This document shows, in pieces, positions 1 to 6,447 of a DNA stretch of 13,897 nucleotides (its first letter is position 1; each line of letters starts with the position of its first letter). Source of the stretch: Lentisphaerota bacterium (lineage in GTDB: Bacteria > Verrucomicrobiota > Lentisphaeria > Oligosphaerales > Oligosphaeraceae). The DNA lies in assembly GCA_012800565.1 (NCBI GenBank), contig JAAZIZ010000396.1:1-13897 (forward strand), read 5' to 3'. Made by a program: the position numbers and the translations under genes. The notes under the pieces are model-generated. The model searched no databases, was not told where the DNA came from, and saw nothing but the letters and a program-made list of their open reading frames with translations.

Positions 1-952
1 CCGGGTTGGACTCGGTGTTCAAGTTGGTCAGGCCGCGCAAGCCATATTTCTTGATGTACTCAATGGAATGCGAGGAGCAATATACCCGGTGGGGATAGCC
101 AAGATCATGCAGGTGGATCGCGCCGGTGTCATGGGCGTTTTTGACTTCAGGGCTGAAGATGGTCTCCAGACCCCACTGCTTGAGGATAAATTCCGCAATG
201 CTGAGATTAACCGCCTCGGGGTTGTTGCTGACGATGTTGCTGTTCTCGGTCGGCTTGGTGTACATCAGCCCCTCAATGAATTCACGCGGGATGCTATACA
301 GCGAGAGGTCTGCCAGCTGGTCGCGGAAACCGCGGGAGATCAGCACGTTGTTGACCATGGCCCGGAGCAGGGTAGTGTCAACGGTTTTCATATTGCTGGC
401 GATGATCTGATTCTCGACTTCCTTGGCCACGCTGATGGCAGTCTCCTCTGACAGGCGCAGCTTGTCCAGCAGTTTATTCACAATGCGGGAGCGGTCCCAA
501 TGATTGATATTGCCCTGGCTGGCAGAATGCACCAACAGCAGAGTCTGGTCCGTGATATCATTGCCGGAGCCGCTGCCGGCCCGGCGGACCTGGATGGCCT
601 GACGGGCACGCTCGCGGATTTTACGGTAGCGTTTGTAGGCTGCGACGGTGGCCGACAATTTGTTTTCAGCCAGCACGATTTCAACCAGGTCCTGGACGTC
701 TTCGATGGCGGGGATGCGCTCACCTGTGTCGTCCGGCTGGGTGTAATATTCGCAGAGGGGATTATCCAGCTGCTGCACCACATCTTCGGCGATTTGTCTG
801 GCCATAGCCTCATCTACCGTTGTGTCCTCATCGCTGGCCGCAGCCTGGCCGGCTTTCAGAACTGCGTTGGCGATCTTGTCGGCTTGAAACGGCACCAGCA
901 GGCCATCCCGCTTGCGGAAATACTTGAACGGCTGATAATCTTGCGAAACCAT
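1..952 (-). CDS. nrdD: Anaerobic (class III) ribonucleoside-triphosphate reductase, N-terminal part, cut by window edge
   Basis: The gene reduces ribonucleoside triphosphates to dNTPs with a glycyl radical under anaerobic conditions; the partner activase NrdG is not in view. Reading the minus strand from ATG 952-950 gives 317 open codons up to base 1. Residues about 11-115 match an ATP-cone (KRDGLLVPF near 14-22), the allosteric nucleotide-binding module. Residues about 135-215 look like a second, cone-like helical segment (HWDRSRIV around W152). The catalytic barrel then begins with AHDTGAIHLHDLGYPH, followed by C292, probably the thiyl-radical cysteine. The C-terminal half, including the glycyl-radical loop, lies outside the window. 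The start at 952 is chosen because AGGAAAGGG lies 8 nt upstream. An in-frame ATG at 976 would add eight residues but has no ribosome-binding site. Family assignment is firm; the substrate level (NTP) follows from the class. Confidence 0.9.
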   Translation of the reverse strand, partial: MVSQDYQPFKYFRKRDGLLVPFQADKIANAVLKAGQAAASDEDTTVDEAMARQIAEDVVQQLDNPLCEYYTQPDDTGERIPAIEDVQDLVEIVLAENKLSATVAAYKRYRKIRERARQAIQVRRAGSGSGNDITDQTLLLVHSASQGNINHWDRSRIVNKLLDKLRLSEETAISVAKEVENQIIASNMKTVDTTLLRAMVNNVLISRGFRDQLADLSLYSIPREFIEGLMYTKPTENSNIVSNNPEAVNLSIAEFILKQWGLETIFSPEVKNAHDTGAIHLHDLGYPHRVYCSSHSIEYIKKYGLRGLTNLNTESNP

Positions 953-998
953 AACGTGCGCCCTTTCCTTTTTCATCAGAAAAATCTATAAAATTAAA

Positions 999-1029
999 TG
1001 CCTGGCCAGGCAAACAAGCCAAGCCCGGC
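999..1029 (-). promoter_or_regulatory. nrdD leader with two mutually exclusive hairpins (candidate attenuator)
   Basis: The nrdD 5' leader (about 98 nt) contains a perfect 14-base palindrome at 999-1012 (TGCCTGGCCAGGCA). As RNA it can form a 5-bp stem with a GGCC tetraloop, followed on the minus strand by UUUAAUUUU. The upstream segment 1023-1029 (GCCGGGC on the minus strand) can instead pair with 1005-1011 (GCCUGGC), six Watson-Crick pairs and one G-U, which would disrupt the first hairpin. This resembles a terminator/antiterminator pair, but the stems are short and the U-tract is interrupted. Function is inference only. Confidence 0.25.
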
Positions 1030-1054
1030 AAAAGAAGCTCATTTAGTAATCAGT

Positions 1055-1070
1055 ACACTATATATGCGCG
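1055..1070. promoter_or_regulatory. Putative NrdR box 1, overlapping the nrdD -10 element
   Basis: ACACTATATATGCGCG matches the published NrdR consensus acaCwAtATaTwGtgt perfectly over its first 11 positions and poorly over the last five. It covers the -10 hexamer of the nrdD promoter. It is convincing mainly because a second box lies 31 bp away. NrdR is the ATP/dATP-sensing repressor of ribonucleotide reductase genes, so occupancy would block RNA polymerase. Confidence 0.55.
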
Positions 1071-1085
1071 AATAGGCTGTGTCAA
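1057..1085 (-). promoter_or_regulatory. Sigma-70-type promoter of nrdD
   Basis: On the minus strand TTGACA (1085-1080) and TATAGT (1062-1057) are separated by exactly 17 bp. This near-consensus housekeeping promoter would start transcription near 1050, about 98 nt before the nrdD ATG. Upstream, on the minus strand, lie A-runs at 1101-1105 and 1110-1116 that could act as an UP-like element. Confidence 0.7.
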
Positions 1086-1101
1086 ACACTGTGGGTAGTG
1101 T
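1086..1101. promoter_or_regulatory. Putative NrdR box 2, abutting the nrdD -35 element
   Basis: ACACTGTGGGTAGTGT has perfect palindromic arms (ACACT and AGTGT) matching the outer parts of the NrdR consensus; the AT-rich centre is replaced by GTGGGT. It starts immediately upstream of the -35 hexamer. Its start is 31 bp from the start of box 1, about three helical turns, which is the tandem spacing known for NrdR operators. Confidence 0.55.
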
Positions 1102-1211
1102 TTTTATACTTTTTTTGCTTTTATTATTTGCGGGCCAGTTTCGGGCTTTTGCCGGCTTCGTGCCAACTTGTCCAGGCGGCGGCGGATTTGTCCGGAAGGG
1201 GAGGCCCGGGC

Positions 1212-1254
1212 ATAAAAAAAGTCCGGCCGATTTTGCGGGAGAATCGGCCGGACT
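1212..1254 (-). terminator. Rho-independent terminator of the prepilin genes
   Basis: A perfect 13-bp inverted repeat (1220-1232 with 1242-1254, AGTCCGGCCGATT and its complement) encloses a 9-nt loop. On the minus strand the stem is followed by a run of T (A-run 1214-1220 on the plus strand). It lies about 50 bp beyond the stop codon of the prepilin gene that ends at 1307. No T-run follows on the plus strand, so it works in the minus direction. Confidence 0.92.
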
Positions 1255-1306
1255 GACATTGGCATGCTCTCTGCGATTTAAGGCAGACGCTTGCCGCGGT
1301 TAAGCC

Positions 1307-2071
1307 TTAGTAGCTGTCGTTGGTGAAAGACAACTTGACGTTCTGAACCCTTCTGGCATCATAGCCAGTAGTTTTACCATCCCATGGCCAGACTTCAAGG
1401 CCTTCCACATGGCCATCCAGCATCAGGACGTTGCTGCGCTGGCCGTGGCGGTTGGCGATATAGAGCGACGCTTCTTTGTTACCGGCAATAGTACCACCAC
1501 CGATACCCGAAACAGCCTTCGGATCGCCATTGGTTTCTTCGTCGTAGCAGACTATAGCGTGGCACACATAGTATGTACCGGCATCGGCATACATCATGGT
1601 GGTGGTCGGGCTGGTGGCGGTGGTCAGAATCTGAGCGGCACCGGAGCTGTTACCCCATGTCTTGCCGTCAGCATTTGATGCATCCGGCAGGGCGTTGATG
1701 CCGTAGCCGATACCATCGGCCCAGACATTGGAGGTTATTGCAAAGCAAGTGGGTTCGGAGTCAGCCGGGCAGTTGAAGCATTTGTCGTTTTTGACATAAC
1801 GGTTCAGACGCACCCACCAGTTCTGCTTATGAGACACGGCATCACTATTAGGATTCTCAGGGAGACCGATAAAATTCGGGATATTGTCATTCTGATCACC
1901 GGAGTACATAACCGCGCCGATGCCGATCTGCTTCAGGTTGTTGGTGCAGGTGGTAGTTTGCGCCTTTTCCTTGGCTTTGGCCAAGGCAGGCAGCAGCATG
2001 GCGGCCAGGATGGCGATGATCGCAATCACGACCAGCAGCTCAATGAGGGTGAACAAGGTATTTTTTTTCAT
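1307..2071 (-). CDS. Prepilin/pseudopilin-type secreted protein with H-X9-DG domain (254 aa)
   Basis: The protein starts MKKNTL and continues with FTLIELLVVIAIIAIL, the type IV prepilin methylation site and hydrophobic helix, so it should be cleaved by a prepilin peptidase before Phe7 and then anchored or exported. The residue before the cut is Leu, not the usual Gly. The conserved NNLKQIG segment follows the helix near residues 44-50. A CxxC-PAD element lies mid-protein. The C-terminal hallmark is H209-X9-D219-G220, the 'processing-associated H-X9-DG' region known from PVC bacteria. These proteins are numerous in Lentisphaerota and Planctomycetes, but their precise role (pilus subunit, secretion pseudopilin or surface protein) is unknown. 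AAGGA lies about 9 nt before the ATG. The gene lies 67 bp after a paralogue, with no clear promoter of its own, and is followed by a strong terminator, which suggests a bicistronic unit. Confidence 0.88.
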   Translation of the reverse strand: MKKNTLFTLIELLVVIAIIAILAAMLLPALAKAKEKAQTTTCTNNLKQIGIGAVMYSGDQNDNIPNFIGLPENPNSDAVSHKQNWWVRLNRYVKNDKCFNCPADSEPTCFAITSNVWADGIGYGINALPDASNADGKTWGNSSGAAQILTTATSPTTTMMYADAGTYYVCHAIVCYDEETNGDPKAVSGIGGGTIAGNKEASLYIANRHGQRSNVLMLDGHVEGLEVWPWDGKTTGYDARRVQNVKLSFTNDSY

Positions 2072-2138
2072 TTTGCTTTTTCCTTATGTTTAACTTAGAT
2101 GCCAGCGGGGTTGAATTGGGTTGGTGATTGTAGAAGCC

Positions 2139-2873
2139 TTAGATCCCATCCGTGTCATCAGTGGCCAGGGCAGCTTCCCAAGCCAGCTGTATTTTATTGG
2201 AGACATAAAGGTTCATATAGACGGTGGTGCTGTTGGCGGTAAAAGTGACGCGAATGGATTCCACATGGCCGTCAGCCATCACCATATTGCAACCATCGCC
2301 GTGGCGCAGAACGACTCTGGCCGGCGTGCTTTCCGCCGTCACGGGGCTCAGTGAGTTGGTGCGGTAAGAGCTGGCGAGGGCAGTCGAGGCGGAGTCGCCA
2401 ATCATATAGATTTTGGAGGGGCGTACGGCCTTGGACAGAATCATAAACTGCACCCCGGCGTTGCCGTTGATGCCGTAGGACAGGCCATCGCTGAAAGCGG
2501 TATATTTCACAGGAGAAGTCACGGCCAAGTCATTGTCGCAGCCCTTGGTGGTGTCAGCCGGACAGACGAAAGATTTCTCGTTGGAAATCTGGTCGTTCAG
2601 CGCGAACCACCACGGGGTGTAGCCGGTTGTGGTGTATTCTACCGCCGGGTAAGTTCCTGAGCCGCTATTTCCCACATACGGGAGTCTGTCTCTGCCGCGT
2701 TCGGCATACATAAAAGCACCGGTGCCAATATGTTTGAGGTTGTTGACGCAGGAGGCGTTGCGGGCCCGCTCACGGGCTTTGGAGAGGGCGGGGAGCAGGA
2801 TGGCAGTCAGAATGGCGATAATCGCGATGACGACCAGCAGCTCAATCAGGGTGAATGTGCTTCTTTTCTTCAT
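2139..2873 (-). CDS. Prepilin/pseudopilin-type secreted protein with H-X9-DG domain (244 aa)
   Basis: This is a paralogue of the next gene in the transcript. It begins MKKRST then FTLIELLVVIAIIAIL, so cleavage is expected before Phe7, with Thr rather than Gly at the -1 position. The helix is followed by PALSKARERARNASC and NNLKHIG. A CPAD element with a second Cys shortly after it sits mid-protein. The C-terminal region has H191-X9-D201-G202. The open frame continues upstream to 3128, but the start at 2873 is clearly right: AAAAGGAG lies about 10 nt upstream, and the extension would place about 85 residues before the signal and run through the promoter. Both proteins belong to the class I pilin-like family processed by PilD-type peptidases; export route and function are inferred. 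The DNA for the N-terminal helix (2787-2855) is very similar to 1985-2053 of the sister gene, as expected for a duplication under constraint. Confidence 0.88.
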   Translation of the reverse strand: MKKRSTFTLIELLVVIAIIAILTAILLPALSKARERARNASCVNNLKHIGTGAFMYAERGRDRLPYVGNSGSGTYPAVEYTTTGYTPWWFALNDQISNEKSFVCPADTTKGCDNDLAVTSPVKYTAFSDGLSYGINGNAGVQFMILSKAVRPSKIYMIGDSASTALASSYRTNSLSPVTAESTPARVVLRHGDGCNMVMADGHVESIRVTFTANSTTVYMNLYVSNKIQLAWEAALATDDTDGI

Positions 2874-2978
2874 TTCTTTAGAACTCCTTTTCTTTAAACA
2901 TAATGGTGGACTTTGGATAAATCGCAAAAATCCGAAAAATTTCTGTTTTTTTCCTCCCAACCTGGGTGGCATAAGTAA

Positions 2979-3007
2979 ATTATATGACCATTTCCGCGGT
3001 TTATCAA
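2979..3007 (-). promoter_or_regulatory. Promoter of the prepilin gene pair
   Basis: On the minus strand TTGATA (3007-3002) and a perfect TATAAT (2984-2979) are 17 bp apart. Transcription would start near 2972, about 100 nt before the ATG at 2873. Confidence 0.75.
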
Positions 3008-3019
3008 GTCGCAATGGAC

Positions 3020-3055
3020 TTTTTTTTAGTTTTTCTTGCTTTTTCTCGCTTTTTT
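3020..3055 (-). promoter_or_regulatory. Phased A-tracts upstream of the prepilin promoter (UP-like/curved DNA)
   Basis: On the minus strand four A-runs (3050-3055, 3040-3044, 3030-3034, 3020-3027) have centres about 10.5, 10 and 8.5 bp apart and lie directly upstream of the -35 hexamer. Helically phased A-tracts bend DNA and can contact the RNA polymerase alpha subunit. That this raises prepilin expression is inference. Confidence 0.5.
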
Positions 3056-3085
3056 GTGTGTCAGGGGAGTTGCATGGGACGTATA

Positions 3086-3115
3086 TTGTATTCCTGGCAG
3101 AAATCAATATATTAT
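3086..3115 (+). promoter_or_regulatory. Possible promoter of mfd and the downstream gene train
   Basis: TTGTAT (3086-3091) and TATTAT (3110-3115), 18 bp apart, are the best sigma-70-like pair ahead of mfd. They would give a transcript start near 3122 and a short leader of about 30 nt. The match is moderate and the AT-rich context makes chance hits likely. Confidence 0.4.
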
Positions 3116-3151
3116 AGGCTTCAACCACATTGTTGTCTATTTCTTTAGTAT

Positions 3152-6100
3152 ATGCCTTGGCGCCGGAAATTTAAATCTTGGCTGAGTTCTGGCAGTCTGC
3201 CTGCGGGGTCTTTTCGGGCTGATTTGTCACAGCCCTCGTTGCTGCCGGCGGCTTTGACCTGGGTCAGTGCGCAGCGCAGCGGGACCCTCCTGGCAGTTAC
3301 CGCCGACAGTTCGCAAGCCGACGCGCTAATCAGTGCTGTGGCGCCGTTGCGCTCCTTGCAGGCAGATTCTCGCGCTTTGCTTCAGATTCCCGAGGTCTCA
3401 AGCAACCGCCGGCTGTGGTATCCTGAGAATGAGTCCAGCCGCTGTGCGGCTCTGGCTCTGGCCAGTTCGGAGCAGCCGGCGGTGTTTATCGCTTCAGCGG
3501 CGGTACTGCTGGACCGGACCTTGTCGCGGCCGGATTTCCAGCGGCGCAGCCTGGTGTTGCGCCGCGGTATGCAGATTTCGCCTGCAGCATTGGCGGAACA
3601 GCTGGTGGCGCTGGACTACGATTGCGAGTACGAAGTCAGCCGGCCAGGCGAATTCGCCCGGCGGGGCGGCATCTTCGACCTCTATTCGCCCCTCTATGAA
3701 GCACCGGTCAGAATGGAATTCTGGGGTGATGAGATCGACAGCATGCATTTTTTCTCGCCCTCGACCCAGCGTTCCGGCGCGGCAGTCACAGAGTTGCGGG
3801 TTATTCCCCGTGGCGCGGCGGTGATTCAGGAGCAGCCTGAGCAGAGCTCCCGCGTGTGGGAGTATTTCTCCGACCAGGTGGTGCTGGTCTTGTGCGATGA
3901 GGAGGGTATCAATGCCCATCTGCAGGAGTTCGCCGGCCCGGAGGCCCTCACTGACTGGCAGCAGTGCCGGCAGCATTTCCGCCAGCGCATCCACTTGGAC
4001 TGCAGCCGCCTTGAGGTGGCGGGCGGGGCGTCGGAAAGAAAGGAGTTGCCGGCGGTAACTGTCCCGGTCGTGGCCTTGGATGAACTGCTGGCCAACCCGC
4101 TGCCGGAACTAAGCGGCGAGGCCGGACTCTGGCATTGGCAGCAGCTGCGTGACAGCCTGTTGCGCTGGCACGCAGCCGGATATCAGCTGGTGGCCTGCTG
4201 CAGTGGCCAGGGCGAGGGCGAGCGCCTGCGGGAACTCCTGCAGGAGGATAAGCAGACCAAAGCGCTGCCGCTGAGCATTGAGCCCCTGGAGCTGAGCGTG
4301 GGGCTGCTGTTTCCCCAGGAGCAGCTGGTGCTGCTCAGCGACAAGGAGATTTTCGGCCGGCAGCCGGTGCAGCGGCGCTATAAGCATCTCGACTACCAAT
4401 ACGAGAATGCAGTGCTTGACAGCGCTGATTTGGAGCCCGGGGTGCTGGCGGTGAATGTCAATCATGGCATCTGCCGCTATCTGGGCCTGAAACTGGTACA
4501 GTCCGGCAGCGAGAGCTGCGAGGTCATTGAACTGGAGTTCGCTGATGAAGTGCGCCTGCAGGTGCCTCTGGAGCAGTCGCATCTGGTCAGCCGCTATGTC
4601 GGCGGCAGCAAAAATACTCCGGCTTTGAGTTCTTTGAACGGCAGCCTCTGGAAACGCCGCAAGGAGGAGGCCGGTTCGGCGGCCTGGGACCTGGCGGCCG
4701 AGCTGTTGCGCCTGGAGGCGCTGCGCCAGAGCGCCCAGGGGGCGCAATTCAAGGCCATGCCGGAATGGGAGAGGTCGTTCGCCAGTTCTTTTCCCTACCG
4801 TGAGACTCCTGACCAGACTGCAGCCATTGAGGCGGTGCTGGCGGATATGGCCGACAGCAAGCCGATGGACCGCCTGCTGTGCGAAGATGTCGGCTATGGC
4901 AAAACTGAGGTGGCGCTGCGGGCGGCTTTCCGGGCGGATATGAATGGGCGCCAGGTCGCGGTGCTGGTACCGACCACAGTGCTGGCCCAGCAGCATTTCC
5001 AGACTTTCCGGGCCAGAATGGCGGAATTCCCGGTCCGCATTGAGTTGCTCAGCCGCTACCGCAGTCAGAAAGCGCAGAAACAGACTTTGGCGGAGTTGCG
5101 CTGCGGGAAGGTGGATATCGTGATCGGTACCCACCGGCTGCTGCAGCGCGATGTCCATTTTGCCAACCTGGGGCTGCTGGTCATTGATGAGGAACAGCGT
5201 TTCGGGGTGATGCATAAGCAACGTCTGAAGAGCATGCGGGCCAGCGTTGATATCCTGACCATGACCGCGACGCCGATCCCGCGTACCCTTTATCTGAGTC
5301 TGTCCGGCATCCGCAATCTGAGCACCATCAACACTGCTCCTGCGGACCGGATGCCGGTGAATACCATCGTGGCCCATTTCGAGTCTGAGTTGATCCGCCA
5401 GGCCATCCGGCGGGAACTTGAGCGCCAGGGGCAGGTCTTTTTTCTCTACAATCGAGTCCAGAGCATCGGTAAAATCAGGGATTTTCTGGTCGAGCTGGTG
5501 CCGGAAGCCCGGATTGCGGTCGCCCATGGTCAGATGCCTTCTGCTGAGCTGGAGGAGATTATGACCGATTTTGTGGCCGGGCAGAGCGATGTGCTGCTGT
5601 GTACCACCATTATTGAGAGCGGCATCGACATCCCGAATGTCAATACCATCATCATTGAGCGGGCGGACCGCTTTGGTCTGTCGGAGCTATACCAGTTGCG
5701 CGGGCGGGTCGGGCGCTACCATCGCCAGGCCTACTGCTATCTGCTCCTGCCGCCCATGGGGATGCTGCCGGAAAATGCCCGCCAGCGCCTGGCGGCGATC
5801 CGGCGCTATACCCATCTGGGCGCAGGCTTCCGCCTGGCACTGAAAGACTTGGAAATTCGCGGCGCCGGCAATCTCCTCGGCGCGGAGCAGAGCGGGCACA
5901 TCGCGGCGGTGGGCTTTGACCTCTACTGCCAGCTGCTGCAGCAGGCAGTGGCCAAAATGGAGCAGCGCGAGCATGTCGGTATCCAGCCCATACCGGTGGA
6001 TTTCGACAAGCTGGTCCCCTCGCTGACGCCGGTGCCGGGCAAGACGCAAATCGGTATCCCGCTGGAGTACATCAGCGAGGAGAGTGTGCGGATGGACTGC

Positions 6101-6436
6101 TATCAGCGCCTGAGCAAGCTGCTGGAGCCCCAGGATGTGGACCGTTATGCCGAGGAACTCGCTGATCGCTTTGGCCCTCTGCCGGCGATGACGGCGCTGC
6201 TGCTGGCGGTCCAGAAAGTAGTCATTCTGGCCCGGCAGCGGCAGCTGCTTCGCCTGAATGTCAAGTCGGGGCGGCTGATTATGGAGACCAGCAGCGGGCT
6301 GGTCAAACGCAACCGCCAGGTGCCGGTGCTCTCGGCGACGGATGGCGCGGGACAGGTAGCGGAGACGCTGGCATTCCTGCAGTCCATGCGGAGAACAAGC
6401 ACAGCGCCGGCAGGGAATACGGCGACTTACAGATAA
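3152..6436 (+). CDS. mfd: Transcription-repair coupling factor Mfd (1094 aa)
   Basis: Mfd is a DNA translocase that displaces RNA polymerase stalled at lesions and recruits UvrA for nucleotide-excision repair. The length is close to the family norm (E. coli 1148). A UvrB-like N-terminal module includes the FARRGGIFDLYSP segment near 168-180. The RNA-polymerase interaction domain lies near 430-500. The translocase core has the P-loop VGYGKT (K584), DEEQ (679-682), TMTATPIPRTL, TTIIESGIDIPN and QLRGRVGR (from 848). The TRG-like region follows (KDLEIRGAGNLLG near 898-910), then the C-terminal D7-type domain from about 969. The first P-loop glycine is replaced: E578-D-V-G-Y-G-K-T where the family usually has GDVG. 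ATG 3152 follows directly on an in-frame TAG, so it is the first possible start; no Shine-Dalgarno sequence precedes it. The next gene begins 11 bp downstream. Confidence 0.96.
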   Translation: MPWRRKFKSWLSSGSLPAGSFRADLSQPSLLPAALTWVSAQRSGTLLAVTADSSQADALISAVAPLRSLQADSRALLQIPEVSSNRRLWYPENESSRCAALALASSEQPAVFIASAAVLLDRTLSRPDFQRRSLVLRRGMQISPAALAEQLVALDYDCEYEVSRPGEFARRGGIFDLYSPLYEAPVRMEFWGDEIDSMHFFSPSTQRSGAAVTELRVIPRGAAVIQEQPEQSSRVWEYFSDQVVLVLCDEEGINAHLQEFAGPEALTDWQQCRQHFRQRIHLDCSRLEVAGGASERKELPAVTVPVVALDELLANPLPELSGEAGLWHWQQLRDSLLRWHAAGYQLVACCSGQGEGERLRELLQEDKQTKALPLSIEPLELSVGLLFPQEQLVLLSDKEIFGRQPVQRRYKHLDYQYENAVLDSADLEPGVLAVNVNHGICRYLGLKLVQSGSESCEVIELEFADEVRLQVPLEQSHLVSRYVGGSKNTPALSSLNGSLWKRRKEEAGSAAWDLAAELLRLEALRQSAQGAQFKAMPEWERSFASSFPYRETPDQTAAIEAVLADMADSKPMDRLLCEDVGYGKTEVALRAAFRADMNGRQVAVLVPTTVLAQQHFQTFRARMAEFPVRIELLSRYRSQKAQKQTLAELRCGKVDIVIGTHRLLQRDVHFANLGLLVIDEEQRFGVMHKQRLKSMRASVDILTMTATPIPRTLYLSLSGIRNLSTINTAPADRMPVNTIVAHFESELIRQAIRRELERQGQVFFLYNRVQSIGKIRDFLVELVPEARIAVAHGQMPSAELEEIMTDFVAGQSDVLLCTTIIESGIDIPNVNTIIIERADRFGLSELYQLRGRVGRYHRQAYCYLLLPPMGMLPENARQRLAAIRRYTHLGAGFRLALKDLEIRGAGNLLGAEQSGHIAAVGFDLYCQLLQQAVAKMEQREHVGIQPIPVDFDKLVPSLTPVPGKTQIGIPLEYISEESVRMDCYQRLSKLLEPQDVDRYAEELADRFGPLPAMTALLLAVQKVVILARQRQLLRLNVKSGRLIMETSSGLVKRNRQVPVLSATDGAGQVAETLAFLQSMRRTSTAPAGNTATYR

Positions 6437-6447
6437 GAGGTTAACCG

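Larger units (their letters stand above)
953..1306. other. Intergenic region between nrdD and the prepilin genes
   Basis: This non-coding stretch holds, from left to right: the nrdD ribosome-binding site and leader, the nrdD promoter with two NrdR-like boxes, a T-rich patch at 1101-1129, a featureless GC-rich part at about 1130-1210, and the terminator of the prepilin transcript at 1212-1254. A plus-strand open frame at 1079-1303 has no ribosome-binding site and runs through the operator and terminator, so I do not treat it as a gene. Confidence 0.7.

Noticed and set aside
68..991. Plus-strand open frames opposite nrdD (68-451 and 500-991)
   Set aside because: The minus-strand reading is a clear NrdD with conserved motifs; these plus-strand frames are shadows.
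1079..1303. Plus-strand 74-codon open frame between nrdD and the prepilin genes
   Set aside because: No ribosome-binding site, and it runs through NrdR box 2, an A/T-rich upstream element and the terminator stem.
2874..3128. N-terminal extension of the second prepilin frame up to 3128
   Set aside because: It would put about 85 residues before the prepilin signal, crosses the promoter, and ignores the excellent AAAAGGAG in front of ATG 2873.
4109..5527. Long minus-strand open frame (472 codons) opposite mfd
   Set aside because: It lies wholly antisense to conserved Mfd motifs and its translation is a low-complexity mix rich in Gln, Leu, His and Arg, as expected for the shadow of a GC-rich gene. 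No ribosome-binding site or recognisable domain.
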